The position numbers were made by a program, and so were the translations under genes. A model generated the notes under the pieces. The model searched no databases and was not told the origin of the DNA. It saw only the letters and a list, made by a program, of their open reading frames with translations. Source: Multifurca ochricompacta (lineage: Eukaryota > Basidiomycota > Agaricomycetes > Russulales > Russulaceae). Taken from it: 57,665 bases of DNA. Numbering within the stretch: the stretch's first letter is position 1; the number at the start of each line of letters is the position of its first letter. The DNA lies in NCBI GenBank assembly GCA_022496185.1, contig WTXG01000227.1:1-57665 (forward strand), read 5' to 3'. Positions 42,601 to 54,270 of this stretch are shown one piece after another.

Positions 42601-43111
42601 CATACTTCTGAAGGGACCATAGGATCGAGCGAAGACCGGGAGGGAGATCATTTTCCTCTAGGTTATATTTCTGACACGACTCCCCGACATTCACAACGAG
42701 GCCGGCAACTCGACCAAGTTTGCGCATCACAACACCCCACTCTTCCTTATTCTGCTTTATTTCCTGTCAAAAAAGTAGTAAGCACAAAAATCAAGTGAGG
42801 GAATGGCCAGACACTCACATCTCGCATGGTGAGAACTTGGAGTAGTAGGCCAGAAACAGGAGAAATGTAGGGTATCTTTGACATCAGAGAGCTTGCCTCT
42901 TTCAGGGCAGCGAGAGACGTCTCAATTGTGGTTATTGCAACGTCAACAGATCCTCCGATCGGTTCGGATGAGTGAATAGCTGGATAGGGCGGATCGATGA
43001 GCCATTGAGTAAGTCACGGGAGAGATACTTACGGACTGGTTGGCTACCGCTTTGTGATGCATGAAACATGCCTCGGAGTTTCTTCGTGAGTGAGGGTGAA
43101 TTAGATTGCAT
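39616..43111 (-). CDS. NLR-like STAND protein: helical N-terminus, NB-ARC, TPR array
   Basis: Seven exons: 43111-43033, 42979-42819, 42763-42606, 42557-42419, 42367-42317, 42266-42226 and 42172-39616, giving 1061 aa. Introns are 48-55 bp, GT-AG, and the codon count closes. Residues 1 to about 200 are helical (SLAALKEASSLMSKIPYIS...), resembling the four-helix MLKL-type/HeLo-like N-termini of fungal NLRs; that is inference. PQIFFGRDAEL opens the NB-ARC part. The P-loop is GPGGYGKT (252-259), a Walker B-like stretch is IICLDNF (about 327-333), and VPLAV stands at the GLPL position. The C-terminus is a TPR array of nine units of about 40 aa. Such proteins are ATP-driven signalling switches suspected in fungal self/non-self recognition. 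No frame break is seen. Confidence 0.85.
39781..40740 (-). repeat. 120 bp tandem repeats encoding the TPR units
   Basis: The element CAATCTTGTGAA recurs exactly every 120 bp (8 times, near 39820, 39940, 40060, 40180, 40300, 40420, 40540 and 40660). Each unit codes for about 40 aa with the pattern LKFHKIANDVLGQGNDHKGL then GDTFLRLSRLDEAEASYRE. Units are highly alike in DNA, so the number could change by unequal crossing-over. Confidence 0.92.
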
Positions 43112-44052
43112 TTTTCAACTTTGTAATAGCAGTAGCTGGTAGACGTTCGGTAGCGGTAGAACGAGAGGGACGAGAGTTACACGCAGTACAGCCCATAACG
43201 TGACATGTGACCAATTACCCGTGACATGACATGAGCTTGAGACACAGCCTCAGTCATCATTATCTTCTGTTCTCCCGTTCCTGATTCTGCCTCCTTCCCT
43301 TGCAGATCACACAGGGACACGGCGGCCCTGTCGAGACTGTTTATATCACAGATGATTTGTTCTGCATGAGACGTGACAGGTTTTTGTATCCTTTCCATGT
43401 TATGTTCAATTGTCTCATCGATTGTTGCAGATGGGCAAGAAGATTATTCTTGGCAAGTTGGTGATATTGTTCTCTTCCTTTCTGTCACTGATATTGCTAC
43501 TGTAGGACCCTCCTTGAATGGATTGTAGATGCTGACTTCATTAACACTGCTTTTCCCCAACGCAAAATTTTCTTTGCATTCGATTGAGGTTGAGGTGCCC
43601 TGTATGGCCCAAAATGCGTACCTGTACCCGCCAACCTGCCAGGTGGGTACGGGTTTCCAGTGGCTTTGAAACTGTACACCTGCACCCTTACCAGGCAAAC
43701 CCCTGGCCCATACCCCTGCAGGTATGAAAGCCCTTGCCAATCACTAATAGGTGACAGATGGGCTGGTTGGCGAATCTGACAATATTCTCTACCCAGACTG
43801 GAACCCCACAAAGGTTGTTGACATCCTTGCACCCAGGAAGTGAGTAGTCCCAATGGAAGAAGACGGCTCAATCTCATACTATTCGGGTGTCGTAACTCCA
43901 TGGATAAGTCGACTCAGATCAATAGAAGTACCGTGAAAAGCATGGTTTCGCATTTGTTGAGCCTCCCCTGCACATTTATACAACACAAATTCTGGCCCTG
44001 GGGAAAAAGGTATTGATTGTCTAAACGTAAAAAAGCTTACCAAGGCCCACCA
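43112..44052. other. Intergenic, no gene recognised
   Basis: 940 bp between the start of the NLR-like gene and the end of the nucleoside hydrolase gene. It should hold the promoter of the former. A stretch near 43615-43720 is rich in GTACCCG/CCAGGTGGGTACGGG-type short inverted motifs. No reading frame with recognisable protein features. Confidence 0.5.
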
Positions 44053-45783
44053 TCACACGAGCAACCAATCTGGGGTCAGACTCTCCTTATCAACCTCAAC
44101 CCCCCATACTCGTTTCATCATAAGTTGCACGAGCGCCTCGGGGCCGGGCGTGGCCTGAACCACAGGCACCCCTTCCTGTTCATCCTTACCCGGGCGTATC
44201 GGTTCGTTCTCGATTTCAACGCGCGCGGGCACAACCGCAGACTTGAGAGGGCCAAACCCACTGGCATCTGCCAACCCAGCTGCTATGCGACTCTCCAGTG
44301 CTGCCTGTACGCGCGAGCGGTTCGATCCAGGCGCATACGCGCTTGCACCGTCGCGCCTGTCGACGACGCACATGCCGCTCGTGTGCTCTCCAGTTCTATG
44401 AACCACCGTTAATTATTTTCGTGAGCTTACAACGCGTATGAAAGGCAAGGCAGAACACACCGTTCTATTTTGAAAAAGCGTTGGCGTATAGTCCACCCAG
44501 GCGCGGTCCCCTCCAACCCGGGCGGATGCGCGATCGCCGCCCAAACGGCAGTAATATCATGCAATTCCATTGCATCCCGGCCAAAACCGAGCATAACGGC
44601 GCGCGAGCGTTGTAAGAACGCGCTGGTAAAGTGCGCCAGCGGCGTCTTGCCCATGCCCACTGACGGTGTATCTGCGGCGAACGTAGGGTCGACACGCGTA
44701 GTATAGGTTACAAACGGGAGTAAGTGGGTTGTGGTGATATCGAGTGGGAGGAGAAGCACACGCGCGAGCGGCAGACGCGTGGTTGGAGAAATGAGCACCT
44801 CATCGACGGCGTATGGGTCTGCGAAGAAATTGACTGTGTGCAAACCGGCAGAATGTAAGAAAGACAACTGAAACACAGGAGAAAGAATTGATATAAGTAC
44901 ATTCCGCACAGGGACTTGTGTTCCCTGGAACGTCGAGCGCACCGCCCATAATCACGACCCGGCCGATACGCTCACGCACACACGCGGCATCTGTGCGTAG
45001 CATGTTCGCGAGATTCGACAGTGGACCCAATGCAATATACGTCACTGAGCGTGGCACGTGCTCACGCAGGAGCTCTAATGCGACTTGATGTCCGGGACGG
45101 TCACTTATCTCGAGCTGCGGGTGTGTCCCCGTAGAAAGTAAGCCCGGCGGAACGTTAAATTCTGGGTGTGACTCTGTTATGTTGCTCAAGCCGTCACTGA
45201 TTTACTTAAGTGCATGTGCCTCATGAAGAGCGAGTCTTGGCATACCGGCCGTGAAAATAAGCCGCGTTATGTAATTCGCCGCTAAGAGGACCTGCTGGAC
45301 CTCTGACGACGAGAGGCTTTCGCGTCGAGTCATAGTTTGGAAAGAGGTCGCGAAACTCGGGGTGTTGTTCAATGTGCCGGCCAACTGCTTGGTATATTTT
45401 GAAGATGTTGAGGCTGAAAAATTGTGAGTAGATCTAACCCCTAGGTATTGTTGAAAAGCGTACTAGCAGGCTTCTAAATCTGTGTTGCCTACAACCAGAT
45501 GTAAATAGACCGTTATTGATGTTGGAGTCAAGGACAGTGCATACCGAAAGACACTATATATGCAAGGATCTCTATCTCTGGAGAAGCGAGCGCCAGAAGG
45601 CTATGGTTTTTTTATCAACACATGAGAGAATTTCGAGGGAAGATGAATGATAACATTGCGATGGTATCATCTACACCGGGATCGGTATCAACTGTGAGGA
45701 GAGAAGTGGTAAATGCCAAACAAAGTCATGAAGGAGGGAAAACGCAGACTGATGACAGGTATCCTGTTCGATTTGTTCGACAT
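44053..45783 (-). CDS. Inosine-uridine preferring nucleoside hydrolase family protein
   Basis: Eight exons: 45783-45750, 45691-45655, 45600-45545, 45488-45464, 45413-45246, 45196-44901, 44833-44461 and 44395-44053, giving 443 aa. Introns are 49-67 bp and codon phases close. Known family function: hydrolysis of the N-glycosidic bond of nucleosides to base and ribose in purine/pyrimidine salvage. Evidence: the N-terminal calcium/ribose site IIDTDPGVDD (11-20), then FGNTDLEAC, VTYIALGPLSNLA, VVIMGGAL, FNFFADPYAVDEVL and the late Asp in ELHDITAVWAAI. It is longer than the usual 310-350 aa, through a C-terminal tail. It is divergent from RACK1, 476 bp apart. Substrate specificity cannot be read from the sequence. 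Confidence 0.88.
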
Positions 45784-46259
45784 CTCTGTTGGTCTGGATC
45801 TGATATGACTGGGTAACCGTTAAGTTGATGTTGATAAGGTTATGACGATGGAAGGAGTTAAAGCAAGCCAAATTGGCAAGAGAGCAGAGCGAGCAAGATT
45901 ATCTCTCGGGCCGGTTTCCGATTTGCTTATTGTCGTTCGTCCATCGTCCCCCCCCCAAAGTAATAATAAGAATGCTAATCGTGGCGTTACATGACAGTGA
46001 CTGTGTATGTGATATTTTCATTTTTTTTATGAAGGAAGGAATTGACACAAGCGCATGCCGGGGGAACAAGACAGGACAGGACAGGGATTGCACGGGCTGG
46101 AATATACCGAGTAACTATACAGTTAATGTAACTGTGGCTGTCACAGTCACACGTACACACTATTGGCTTTGGTCAAACGAAGTGGTCAATTACAAGGCGA
46201 ACGCAACATTGTCTCGAGAATTCGAGAAAAACGACCAGACAACTGCGATTACAACGACG
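45784..46259. promoter_or_regulatory. Shared upstream region of nucleoside hydrolase and RACK1
   Basis: 476 bp between two divergent start codons. A C run (CCCCCCCC, near 45948) and pyrimidine-rich stretches precede the RACK1 start. I see no clear TATA box for either gene. The region must hold both promoters and 5' UTRs. Confidence 0.5.
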
Positions 46260-47538
46260 ATGGCTGAATCTCTGCGTTTCCTTGGTTCTCTTACTGGCCA
46301 TACAGGCTGGGTCACCGCTATTGCGACCTCATCAGAAACCCCAGATGTTATCCTGACCGCTTCTCGAGGTAACTTTATCTTCCTTGATTAAATATCTTTA
46401 AATATTCACGCTCTTACATAGACAAGACCATCATTGTGTGGCAACTTACCCGTGATGAGGATTCGTACGGATATCCAAAACGTATCCTTCGTGGCCATAA
46501 TCATTTCGTATCCGATGTTGTCATCTCTTCTGATGGCCAATTCGCCCTCTCTTCCTCTTGGGATCACACACTCCGTCTTTGGGACCTCAATACCGGCCTT
46601 ACTACCCGTAGATTCGTTGGCCACACATCCGATGTTCTTTCTGTTAGCTTCAGCGCAGACAACAGGCAAATCGTATCTGGCTCACGCGACAGGACCATCA
46701 AGCTCTGGAATACCCTTGGTGAGTGCAAATACGACATCAAGGAGGACGGTCACACAGAGTGGTACGCTACCCAGTTTGAAACGTGAGTTGCGCTATCTTG
46801 ACAGCACCTCTAGGGTATCTTGCGTGCGCTTCAGCCCCAACGTGATGAACCCTGTGATTGTCTCATGCGGTTGGGACAAGGTTGTAAAGGTGCGTTTTCG
46901 TTTCAACCTCCCCCTCCCTCTTTCTGGGTGTGATGTTATAATATATATTTGCTACTTCAGAGGGCCTACGGTCCGATGAGACTATAATATATCACCAAGA
47001 TCTCTGACCCTTCCTGTCATACATCTTGCCCTTCCCTAAACCGTTCTTACCTCATGACACAGGTCTGGGAGCTCTCAAAATTCAAGCTGAAGACCAACCA
47101 CTACGGACACACGGGTTACATCAACACCATTTCCGTCTCCCCTGATGGCTCTCTCGCTGCTTCCGGTGGCAAGGACGGTATTACCATGCTATGGGACCTT
47201 AACGAAGGGAAGCACCTTTACTCGCTCGAGGCAGGCGATATTGTCAACGCACTTGTCTTCTCGCCCAATCGGTACTGGCTCTGCGCCGCCACCGCATCGT
47301 GCGTCAAGATCTTCGACCTCGAGTCCAAGTACGTCAATGTCGAAACCACTCTCCACCCAACCAATGGCTGACATAATTGAACAGGTCGATTGTGGATGAA
47401 CTTAAACCCGACTTTGTCGACGTTGGTGTCAACTCGCGTGATCCAGAATGTGTGTCCATTGCTTGGTCTGCCGACGGACAGACCCTTTTCGGCGGTTTCA
47501 CAGACAATCTGGTGCGTGTCTGGACTGTGTCCTCGTAA
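46260..47538 (+). CDS. RACK1: RACK1 / Cpc2 / Asc1 ribosome-associated WD40 protein
   Basis: Five exons: 46260-46368, 46422-46761, 46814-46889, 47063-47328 and 47385-47538, giving 314 aa, the usual length of the family. Introns are 53, 52, 173 and 56 bp. The protein is a seven-bladed WD40 propeller of the 40S subunit that links translation with signalling (general amino acid control in fungi). Diagnostic stretches include [51 protein letters not shown] and [19 protein letters not shown]. The start ATG gives [18 protein letters not shown], which fits the family. The long third intron carries snoRNA U24. It converges with the acidic-protein gene, 297 bp away. Confidence 0.95.
46926..47010 (+). 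ncRNA. snR24: C/D box snoRNA U24 (snR24) in RACK1 intron 3
   Basis: Within intron 3 (46890-47062): box C GTGATGT (46930-46936), guide ATATTTGCTACTTCAGA, internal C' CGATGAG (46974-46980), second guide ATCACCAAGATCT, box D CTGA (47004-47007), and a short terminal stem GGG/CCC. Both guides match U24 as known from yeast and animals. Yeast snR24 directs 2'-O-methylation of 25S rRNA at C1437, C1449 and C1450 and also lies in the intron of ASC1, the RACK1 orthologue. It is released by splicing and trimming. Confidence 0.93.
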
Positions 47539-47835
47539 GAGGCGTATGGGGCATGTGTGGTGGGGTAGTCAGTCGATCATGTTATCCTTTCTGTTTGTAT
47601 TTTTTACATGCAAACGCAAAACGAGCCCACGTGGTTCCCGAAACTGCTGTATTTTTGGCGATTGTAAGACAGGTCCGAGGGGTGTGCGCGTTGCATGCTT
47701 GCCGGAATTCCATTCCGAATTCCGGAAAGTACTGTATACGTTTTCCACACAAGATGGCCGTGTGTGTCCCGCGTGCAATGAGAATACGGTCCAACATGAC
47801 AGGTGTCGCGCGAGCGAAGCTTATTCAAAGTCAAT

Positions 47836-49063
47836 TCATTCCATTCCAGAGAGAATTGCTGCATGCCCGATGTCCGCCTCACGCATGTTCCGCTGCCGCT
47901 CGGTATAATCCCACCGATCGAGGCCCCCAAAGTCGATGCGCAATGCACGCGCTGCAAGACCTGCTTGCAACTCTGCCATGTGCGTCGCGCGCACGCGCCA
48001 GCTATCTCCCCTACGAATTATTTTTTTTCGCTTGTCAGCGAGAAAACTAGGGGGAAGAAGGAACGGGGGCGGAGGATCTGACTTACGTGGCAACGTCTCC
48101 TGCTTCGCTAACGAGCCGCACGCACCCGTCAGCGCGAGAGCGCTTGTCGAATATCCATAGCGTGCGTCCACGCGTATCGTAAGTCTCTTGTAGACCTCGT
48201 AGGCATGTCAGCTGGTTCAAGTAAGTAGGCGTAGACGTAGATCCCAGCTCTTGCATCGGCACGGCGCGCACAGAAACGTCAAAGAGAAGACGAAGCGCGC
48301 GGAGGTTCGAGATATCGTTGAACCTTTCGGCGGCGGTTATGTCTGATATGAGCGTGAAGAGGGTGAGCTCTTCTTCTTCCCCTTCACCTTCATCTTTATC
48401 CGATTCCTCCTCTCCCCCGTCGTCGTCGTCGTTGTCGTCGTCGAGGTCTGCGTCTGGATCCAAAGCAGGTACCATTCCTGCATCTTCGTCGACGTTTGGA
48501 TCTCCCCCACTCGAAGCGGGAGTGAACATCTGATCCTCCAAGAAGAACTCATGCTCTGCATCGTGCAGCACACTGCAAAATCCGGTCCACGCATCGTCGG
48601 AGCCTGGGCTATAGTCCGTACGCAAGATGATGCCCGGCAGTCCCGCATCGTCAACGAGATCATATTCATCTTTGTCAGCCGCCCAGGGAAGCACCCTGTC
48701 GTCTACCTGTTCATTCGTTCGTTTTATTTTTGCAATGCCAGCGGGGAGGAGGAGGGGGGGGATAGAAACTGCCACTTACCAAGGCGGGTGGCGCGAGCGC
48801 GGCCCATGCACGTACGTCTAGCGACCAGAATTCATCCGCGATGAGAAGGAGTAGCGCGCGTCGGCCGAGCGAGGGGAATTGTGTCTTGAGAGCGGCGTAT
48901 CGTTCCTGTGAGTGGGAGGGAAAAAAATCTCAGCTCGTCGTCGTCGCGGTAGGTGCACTTGCAGGCACTTATTCGGTTATCATGTAGATGGGAGGGGGCG
49001 TACGATAAGGTAATGCCGGAAAGTAGAAGGGCTAAGCACAGATTGGGAGGCTCTTGGGGCCAT
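47836..49063 (-). CDS. Acidic protein of unknown function
   Basis: Four exons: 49063-49004, 48905-48780, 48706-48087 and 48010-47836, giving 326 aa. Introns are 98, 73 and 76 bp, and codon phases close. I do not recognise a domain. The N-terminal 60 residues are hydrophobic/helical (RRALLLLIADEFWSLDVRAWAAL). A middle region (about residues 140-180) is a run of Asp/Glu (DADLDDDNDDDDGGEEESDKDEGEGEEEE). The C-terminal part is mixed charged, with YDTRGRTLWIFDKRSRADGCVRLVSEAGDV. No signal peptide is obvious. Continuous coding sense across four exons suggests a real gene. It converges with RACK1. The start in exon 1 is the least certain part. Confidence 0.7.
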
Positions 49064-52000
49064 TATCAGTAGTCATACAAGCAAGCCGTAAGAGTGAGTG
49101 AAAGTGGCGGAACTCGGACCGGGCCGAAATTGGTCCTCTTACGACTTGACGACTTGACACTTGACGGGAAGGGGATCTTCGACACGCAAATGGGCTCCTG
49201 GGCTGTGGAATCACAGAATTTGACACATGACTGCAGGCAGATGGCTTTCGGCATTGCTTTCTCGAGCTCGAGGTAACGGAAGCTTCAATGTTATCGTGGG
49301 ATCTGGCTCTCATGCTTGGTCTACTGTGTCTAATTCTTGGATAAGGGAAGCGCCTATCCTCTTGCTCCAGGTCGTACAATTCTTTTTCTGGTGATGTGGT
49401 TTTTTGAAACATGTGGGGGATACGGAGGATATGCGCCCTTGCTTTCGGTTTTAACGTCCCTTCTCTGAGGTCTTATGACCAGAGATCATGTAGCTTTAGT
49501 TGGGGGCTAGATTCACTAAAACGTCCACTCTTGTTCAGCTCATCGGTGAGGTGGAACGTTCTTCCTCCTCAATATACTCATTGCACAAAAAGTTCTGATC
49601 TGATCGCTCGCCTCGATGCCAGAATGTACCACCTGGCGCCATGACCATGTAACAAGATCAAGGGCTTTGCGAGCTGACTTTCCCCGATCCATGGACTGAC
49701 GCATCCATCTTCTATCGTCTTCGTCCTTCTTGATCTAGGAGAGACATATTCTACTTGGAGTAATGAGATCGACTCTCACGCACTTGAGCTCACATGACAT
49801 GTGATCCATGGACATAGATTAGAAGGTGCCGTTCATACTCCCAGCTCGTGCCTCAGCGTGCCAACAACTCTCAATTGGCCCGCGGAAGAAGAGGGAGGTA
49901 CATTCGTGAGATACAACTCATGCGTTCCAGAACAACAAAAACTGAAACTGATACGTATTTGGCGTCACGTTCACTGTCAAAGGGCAACCAAGATGATAAA
50001 AGGGAAAGAAAAATGGACTCCGCCTAATGTGCGCCTTCCCCTTCTCGTTTCTTTGGCCGCTTTTGCCGCGGTAGGTGGGCTGGCGCAAAGTTGGAACTAT
50101 GAGCGACGACGTGGATGACGGAACTAGTGATGGTCAATTCGGTGCAATGATTTAGCCGTGAGGGTGTTGGAGAGCGTGAAGTTAAGAGAGATACATGAAA
50201 ACTATATGGAACTAGATGGGGATGACGAAAGAAAATGCGACGGGAGAAAAGATTCTGTGATGGTTTTTTTGAGGGGGAAGGGGGCAGAATACTAGATCGA
50301 CCAGGTGTTTTCAGTACTTACAGTAGCACAGGTTATACACACACACATGGGCGTGTGCGCGCGAGGGAGCGTTTTCCGGCTTTCAACACGCGTTGGAAAC
50401 GCAACTCGGTTCCGAAGCCAACGGGATAGTGTTCGAGGAGTATATGCATCATATATGGCTCTCTATCTAGGCGTATGCTCCGCTGTGTAGTAGACACTAG
50501 TAGGACTTACTACGCTAGCCCAACCCTGGCTCGATTTCGGCATCACGCTCTTTGATTCCCGTCTGATTCCCGTATCTCGCGTATTTTCTCACCTGTCAAA
50601 TCAAAGCCACTGTCAATTATAAAATCCCAATCAAATGAGCCAGGGACCTCGAGGCAGCAGGAAAAAACAACTATCACATCCAAAAATGAAAAAAACGGCC
50701 TGGACATGCATTGGACATGCATTGGTGAGGGTCCGCTTATTGGCTGAAATCGGAACAAGGAACACTGCCAGTGAAAGAGGCCACTTTCCGTCTTTTGTTT
50801 GAGTTCGAGTACAAGTGGCAATACCCCCATTCGTACTATATGGATATCGGGTGGTTGTATCAATGTCATGATGCGCCCAATTCCTCCCTGTCTATATGGC
50901 CAGCCTCTCTATTGCCGCAGTCACAGTATAATCAAAGTGCTTTTTTGCTGCCAATCTCCGGCATTTCTCCTTGCCCGACTGTCTACCACGTCAAGCCAAG
51001 CCACGGCCACGTCAGTTGTCACGGCTAGTGGTCGAAAGCCCGTGCGAGGAACAGTCGAAAAAATGGGAAAGGTTGAGGGGGGAGCGGGATGGGAGCGGGA
51101 AGCTTGGTGCCTGGATTTCCCAGCCAAGCCATTTTAATCGTTATCGTAAAAAAAACTAGCAGGATGGATGAGACTTTACTACTCTCAGTCTCGGAAAGAC
51201 TCAGAAAAGAAAAGAAAAATAAGCGAGGTACAAACCTTCATTGGGACCGCCCATACCACACCTGGCAGTCATGGTTACAGAATGGACCCCTCCCTCCCTC
51301 CACTCCTCCCCCAGGCTGGAAAGGCCCTTTCAAGGGTGATGTGATGTGCCACCAGTGGGAAAGCACACACGATTACGGAATGCGCTTCTAAGAGAAGAGC
51401 GTGTTGCTGAAATTATGAAACTTTTCTTTACTGGCAATGAGCGCTTTTCTGGGCTCAGTTGGATTTAGGTTATTGGGTGCCCATGAGCCTGCTTGCACAC
51501 TACTGCATGAAGTGCGTCTTCTTTGCCCTACGCTGGAAAGCAGCGAGGCATATCCGCAGGGGGATGGATGTTCATAACGCCGTCGTTTTTTTCTATGTCA
51601 ATTATCACCGCTCACACACATATCGCGATGCTTTTTCACATTGGAACGAGCTTTGCCTTTCCTCTCGGAGCTTTTTTCCTCTGCTCCCTTCGTATGGGTT
51701 CAAACCTGAAGCCTGAGAAGAATTGAGTAGGAGTTTATCCACTTCGAGTTCGAGCCGTCCTCCGCCTCGTGGAAGTTGTGAGGCAGTCATCTAATAGAGC
51801 GGGATTGCGCAAGTGGTTGCTTGGTGCTGCAAGAAGGTTGTTGTGCGCATAAAAATCGGTGATTCTCTTGAATGCCCCGCCCCATATTCAGCTCTAGCTT
51901 AATAAGAAATTACTTATCATGACCGGCCATTCTCTCCCTCCCCCCCCCGAATCGCTCGGTCTGTTCCGTGCCTCGTTCTTATCGGCCCACTCGTGCCTTC

Positions 52001-53246
52001 CCCTGCTTTAGCCGCCCTGCCACAATCCAGCGATTTTCAACGACGGTCTATCTCAACCGTTGAACAATAAATTTTCTTATCGCCACTAACAGTTTCGACG
52101 ATTCCGACCCTCGGCGCCAGAATCCTGTTGGTTTAGCAGAGCAGGGGGAGGGGTTTCATTACACCCGGGAAAAATCGGCATCAGCAACGAGGTGAAATGA
52201 CGCAAAGTTTGGGAGCAAGGGATATGGGGCACCGCCGCAATGGAAGTCCCCCAATTCGTTGGCAAATGAGCACACAACGAACTTCTATCAAAAGAAAGGG
52301 AGCGGATGGGAAGGTGTCATTGGCGCTGGCATGCGACAAAGCCGTCGGCTAAAGCTCATCGCCATGAGATACTCGATACAAAATGATAAAATGATAACAT
52401 GTTGCCGAGAGTGAGAGAGAGAAGGAATCAGTATCAGTATCCGAGTGGAGTCATTGCCTCCCGCTTTTCGTTGTCGGTGAGGGGATGCACATGATGTGAC
52501 GCGTTTCATCCTACAGTGCTCACCCTCCTCTTTCTATGCTGTATGTGAAAGCAGGGGGGGTGATAGCAAGGGGGTTTAACATGTCCCCCTCGGACGTTTA
52601 AAGAACGGTCTCGATGGCCGTTGTCCTAACTATGAGGGTTGATGTGTGTGTCCGATGGCGCCGGGTCCGGGGGGGGGGGCTAAACAAATGAGGACCTTAT
52701 CGGGCCGTGGACGGACGAAGAAATAAATAAACTAGACTAAAATTGACGGTTGACGGACAGACATGACATGTCATATCGCCATATCATTTAATAAATAAAA
52801 AATAAAAAAATAAAAAAAGTTGACCGGTCGGAGCCGTGATTTGATGTATATTTATATATTCTCGTTTTTAGTTTGAGTTTGTGTAACTGTGATTTCTTAA
52901 AAAGAGTGTTTTATGCGTGTGCACTCCCTGTGTGTTTCTTTTGGAGGGAAGAAGAAAGGAAAGAGGGAGGAGAGAGAAGAGATCAAGGTCAAGGAACGGA
53001 TGTATAAACTCCTCTAACTCTGTCTCTTGTCTCATCATCTTTTTGATGGATATTGATTAAAATTAAATTGATTAAAAGTTGACGCTCGAATGGCGCTGGG
53101 CGCTGGAATATTTACACAAGGGGGTTTTTTTTTCTGTTTGTTACTGTTCAAGTGATTCTTTTTTATTCAACAACAAACTAGAGACGGTTCCATCGGGTTC
53201 TCTTTTCTTTTCTCTTCACTCTCATTATATAACCCACGCTCTTTTC
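49064..53246. other. 4.2 kb without recognisable gene
   Basis: Only short reading frames without conserved motifs. Local features are a tandem TGGACATGCAT pair near 50702-50724, pyrimidine/purine runs, an 11-base G run near 52669, and an A/T-rich stretch (AATAAAAAATAAAAAAATAAAAAAAG, 52794-52819). The last kilobase should include the upstream region of the glutaredoxin-like gene. An unspliced or poorly conserved gene cannot be excluded. Confidence 0.5.
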
Positions 53247-54270
53247 ATGCATCGTAGAACTGCTTCCCAACGCCACCTCCCCCCCGACAGCGGTGGCATG
53301 TCCCGCTCCCTGGGTCCTCATCCTTCCTTTGACCCGATATCCACTAATACAAGTATCCTCCCGAGTCTCCTTGATTTTTTTCACCCCCGTAAATCCCGCC
53401 AACGAGCTACTATCCTCTGCCTTCTGTCCCTCGTTATCATCACGACATACGTCTGCCTCGTCTCCCCGCCTGTCCTCACCCCTGGGTATCCCCCTCATCC
53501 TCACTACAGCATCAAGCACGCTTATGCTGAGGATGCCTGGCGAAAGTTAGCTGCGAAACTTCCGATACCCCCGACTGGTCATGTCCCCCCTCAACATCGG
53601 CCGGAGATCTCGCTCTCACCTGATCAGGAACTTGGCGCGGTGACCGCCTTCATGGCCGCACTTCCGCAGAATGTTTATCCCCACAGACGTGGACCCGACG
53701 CGGTCCATCGATCCCCAACTCGTGTTGGACTTTGATACACGAGGCCCACGCGCAGAGGAAGAGGTTCTTAACGTCGTCAGCGATGTGTGGTCCCGCAATC
53801 CCTGGTTGTGTTCTGCAAGGTATGAACCGGTCTACCGCCTCCTTTACTGATATGGGGTTGTGTGTGTCCTGTCAGTGCGTTTGTCTAACTTTGGATTATT
53901 TTTTTGATTATGGCAGTTGCTCTCACCTTTTTCACGTGAGCTCAAGTCCATCTTGGAAGCCATGGATCTCAATCCGCCCCCTACCGTGTTTGACGTCGAC
54001 AACGAGGTGGGCATCCCCTCCAACCAAACACCCATCCCCTCCTAATACTGATTTACATCCATGCTTCCAGCTGATGCCAGTGTCCTTATCCCGCTTCTCT
54101 TTCGGCTCACAAACTCGACTGAGCTTCCAATTCTCCTCATCGGAGGTAGCCCGGTCGGATCGATGGACGCAATCCAAGAGCTCGACGCCAGCGGGCAGCT
54201 CAAGGCGCTTGCCGTTCATGCAGGTGCCGCCCTCGATGCTTCAAAGAAACGTAAAAAGGGTCGTCGGTGA
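53247..54270 (+). CDS. Membrane-anchored glutaredoxin-like protein, frame-broken as given
   Basis: Start ATG at 53247 (MHRRTASQRH). A Ser/Pro-rich head is followed by one transmembrane segment (about 54-73, ATILCLLSLVIITTYVCLV), a luminal linker, then a glutaredoxin fold: LVVFCK, LLSPFSRELKSIL, FDVDNE, RLTNSTELPILLIGG (cis-Pro loop) and GSMDAIQELDASGQL. The layout resembles secretory-pathway glutaredoxins such as yeast Grx6/Grx7. Exons are about 53247-53819, 53917-54006 and 54071-54270. The CPYC/CPYS site reads SPFS, so the catalytic Cys is Ser. Three one-base shifts are needed (GTTT near 53673, CCC near 53800, start of exon 3), from assembly error or decay. Confidence 0.7.

Noticed and set aside
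43596..43740. GC-rich short inverted motifs (GTACCCG/CGGGTAC type) as a structured RNA
   Set aside because: Low-complexity repetition explains them; I could not draw a convincing extended fold.
45873..46391. 172-codon plus-strand frame as a gene start or RACK1 extension
   Set aside because: It runs over the RACK1 5' region into intron 1 in a frame without WD40 sequence. The RACK1 start at 46260 fits the family.
48318..48533. Ser/Pro-rich plus-strand frame
   Set aside because: It is the antisense of the Asp/Glu run of the acidic protein.
49032..49412. Minus-strand 126-codon frame
   Set aside because: Arg/Ser-rich, no motif, overlaps the predicted exon 1 of the acidic gene in another frame.
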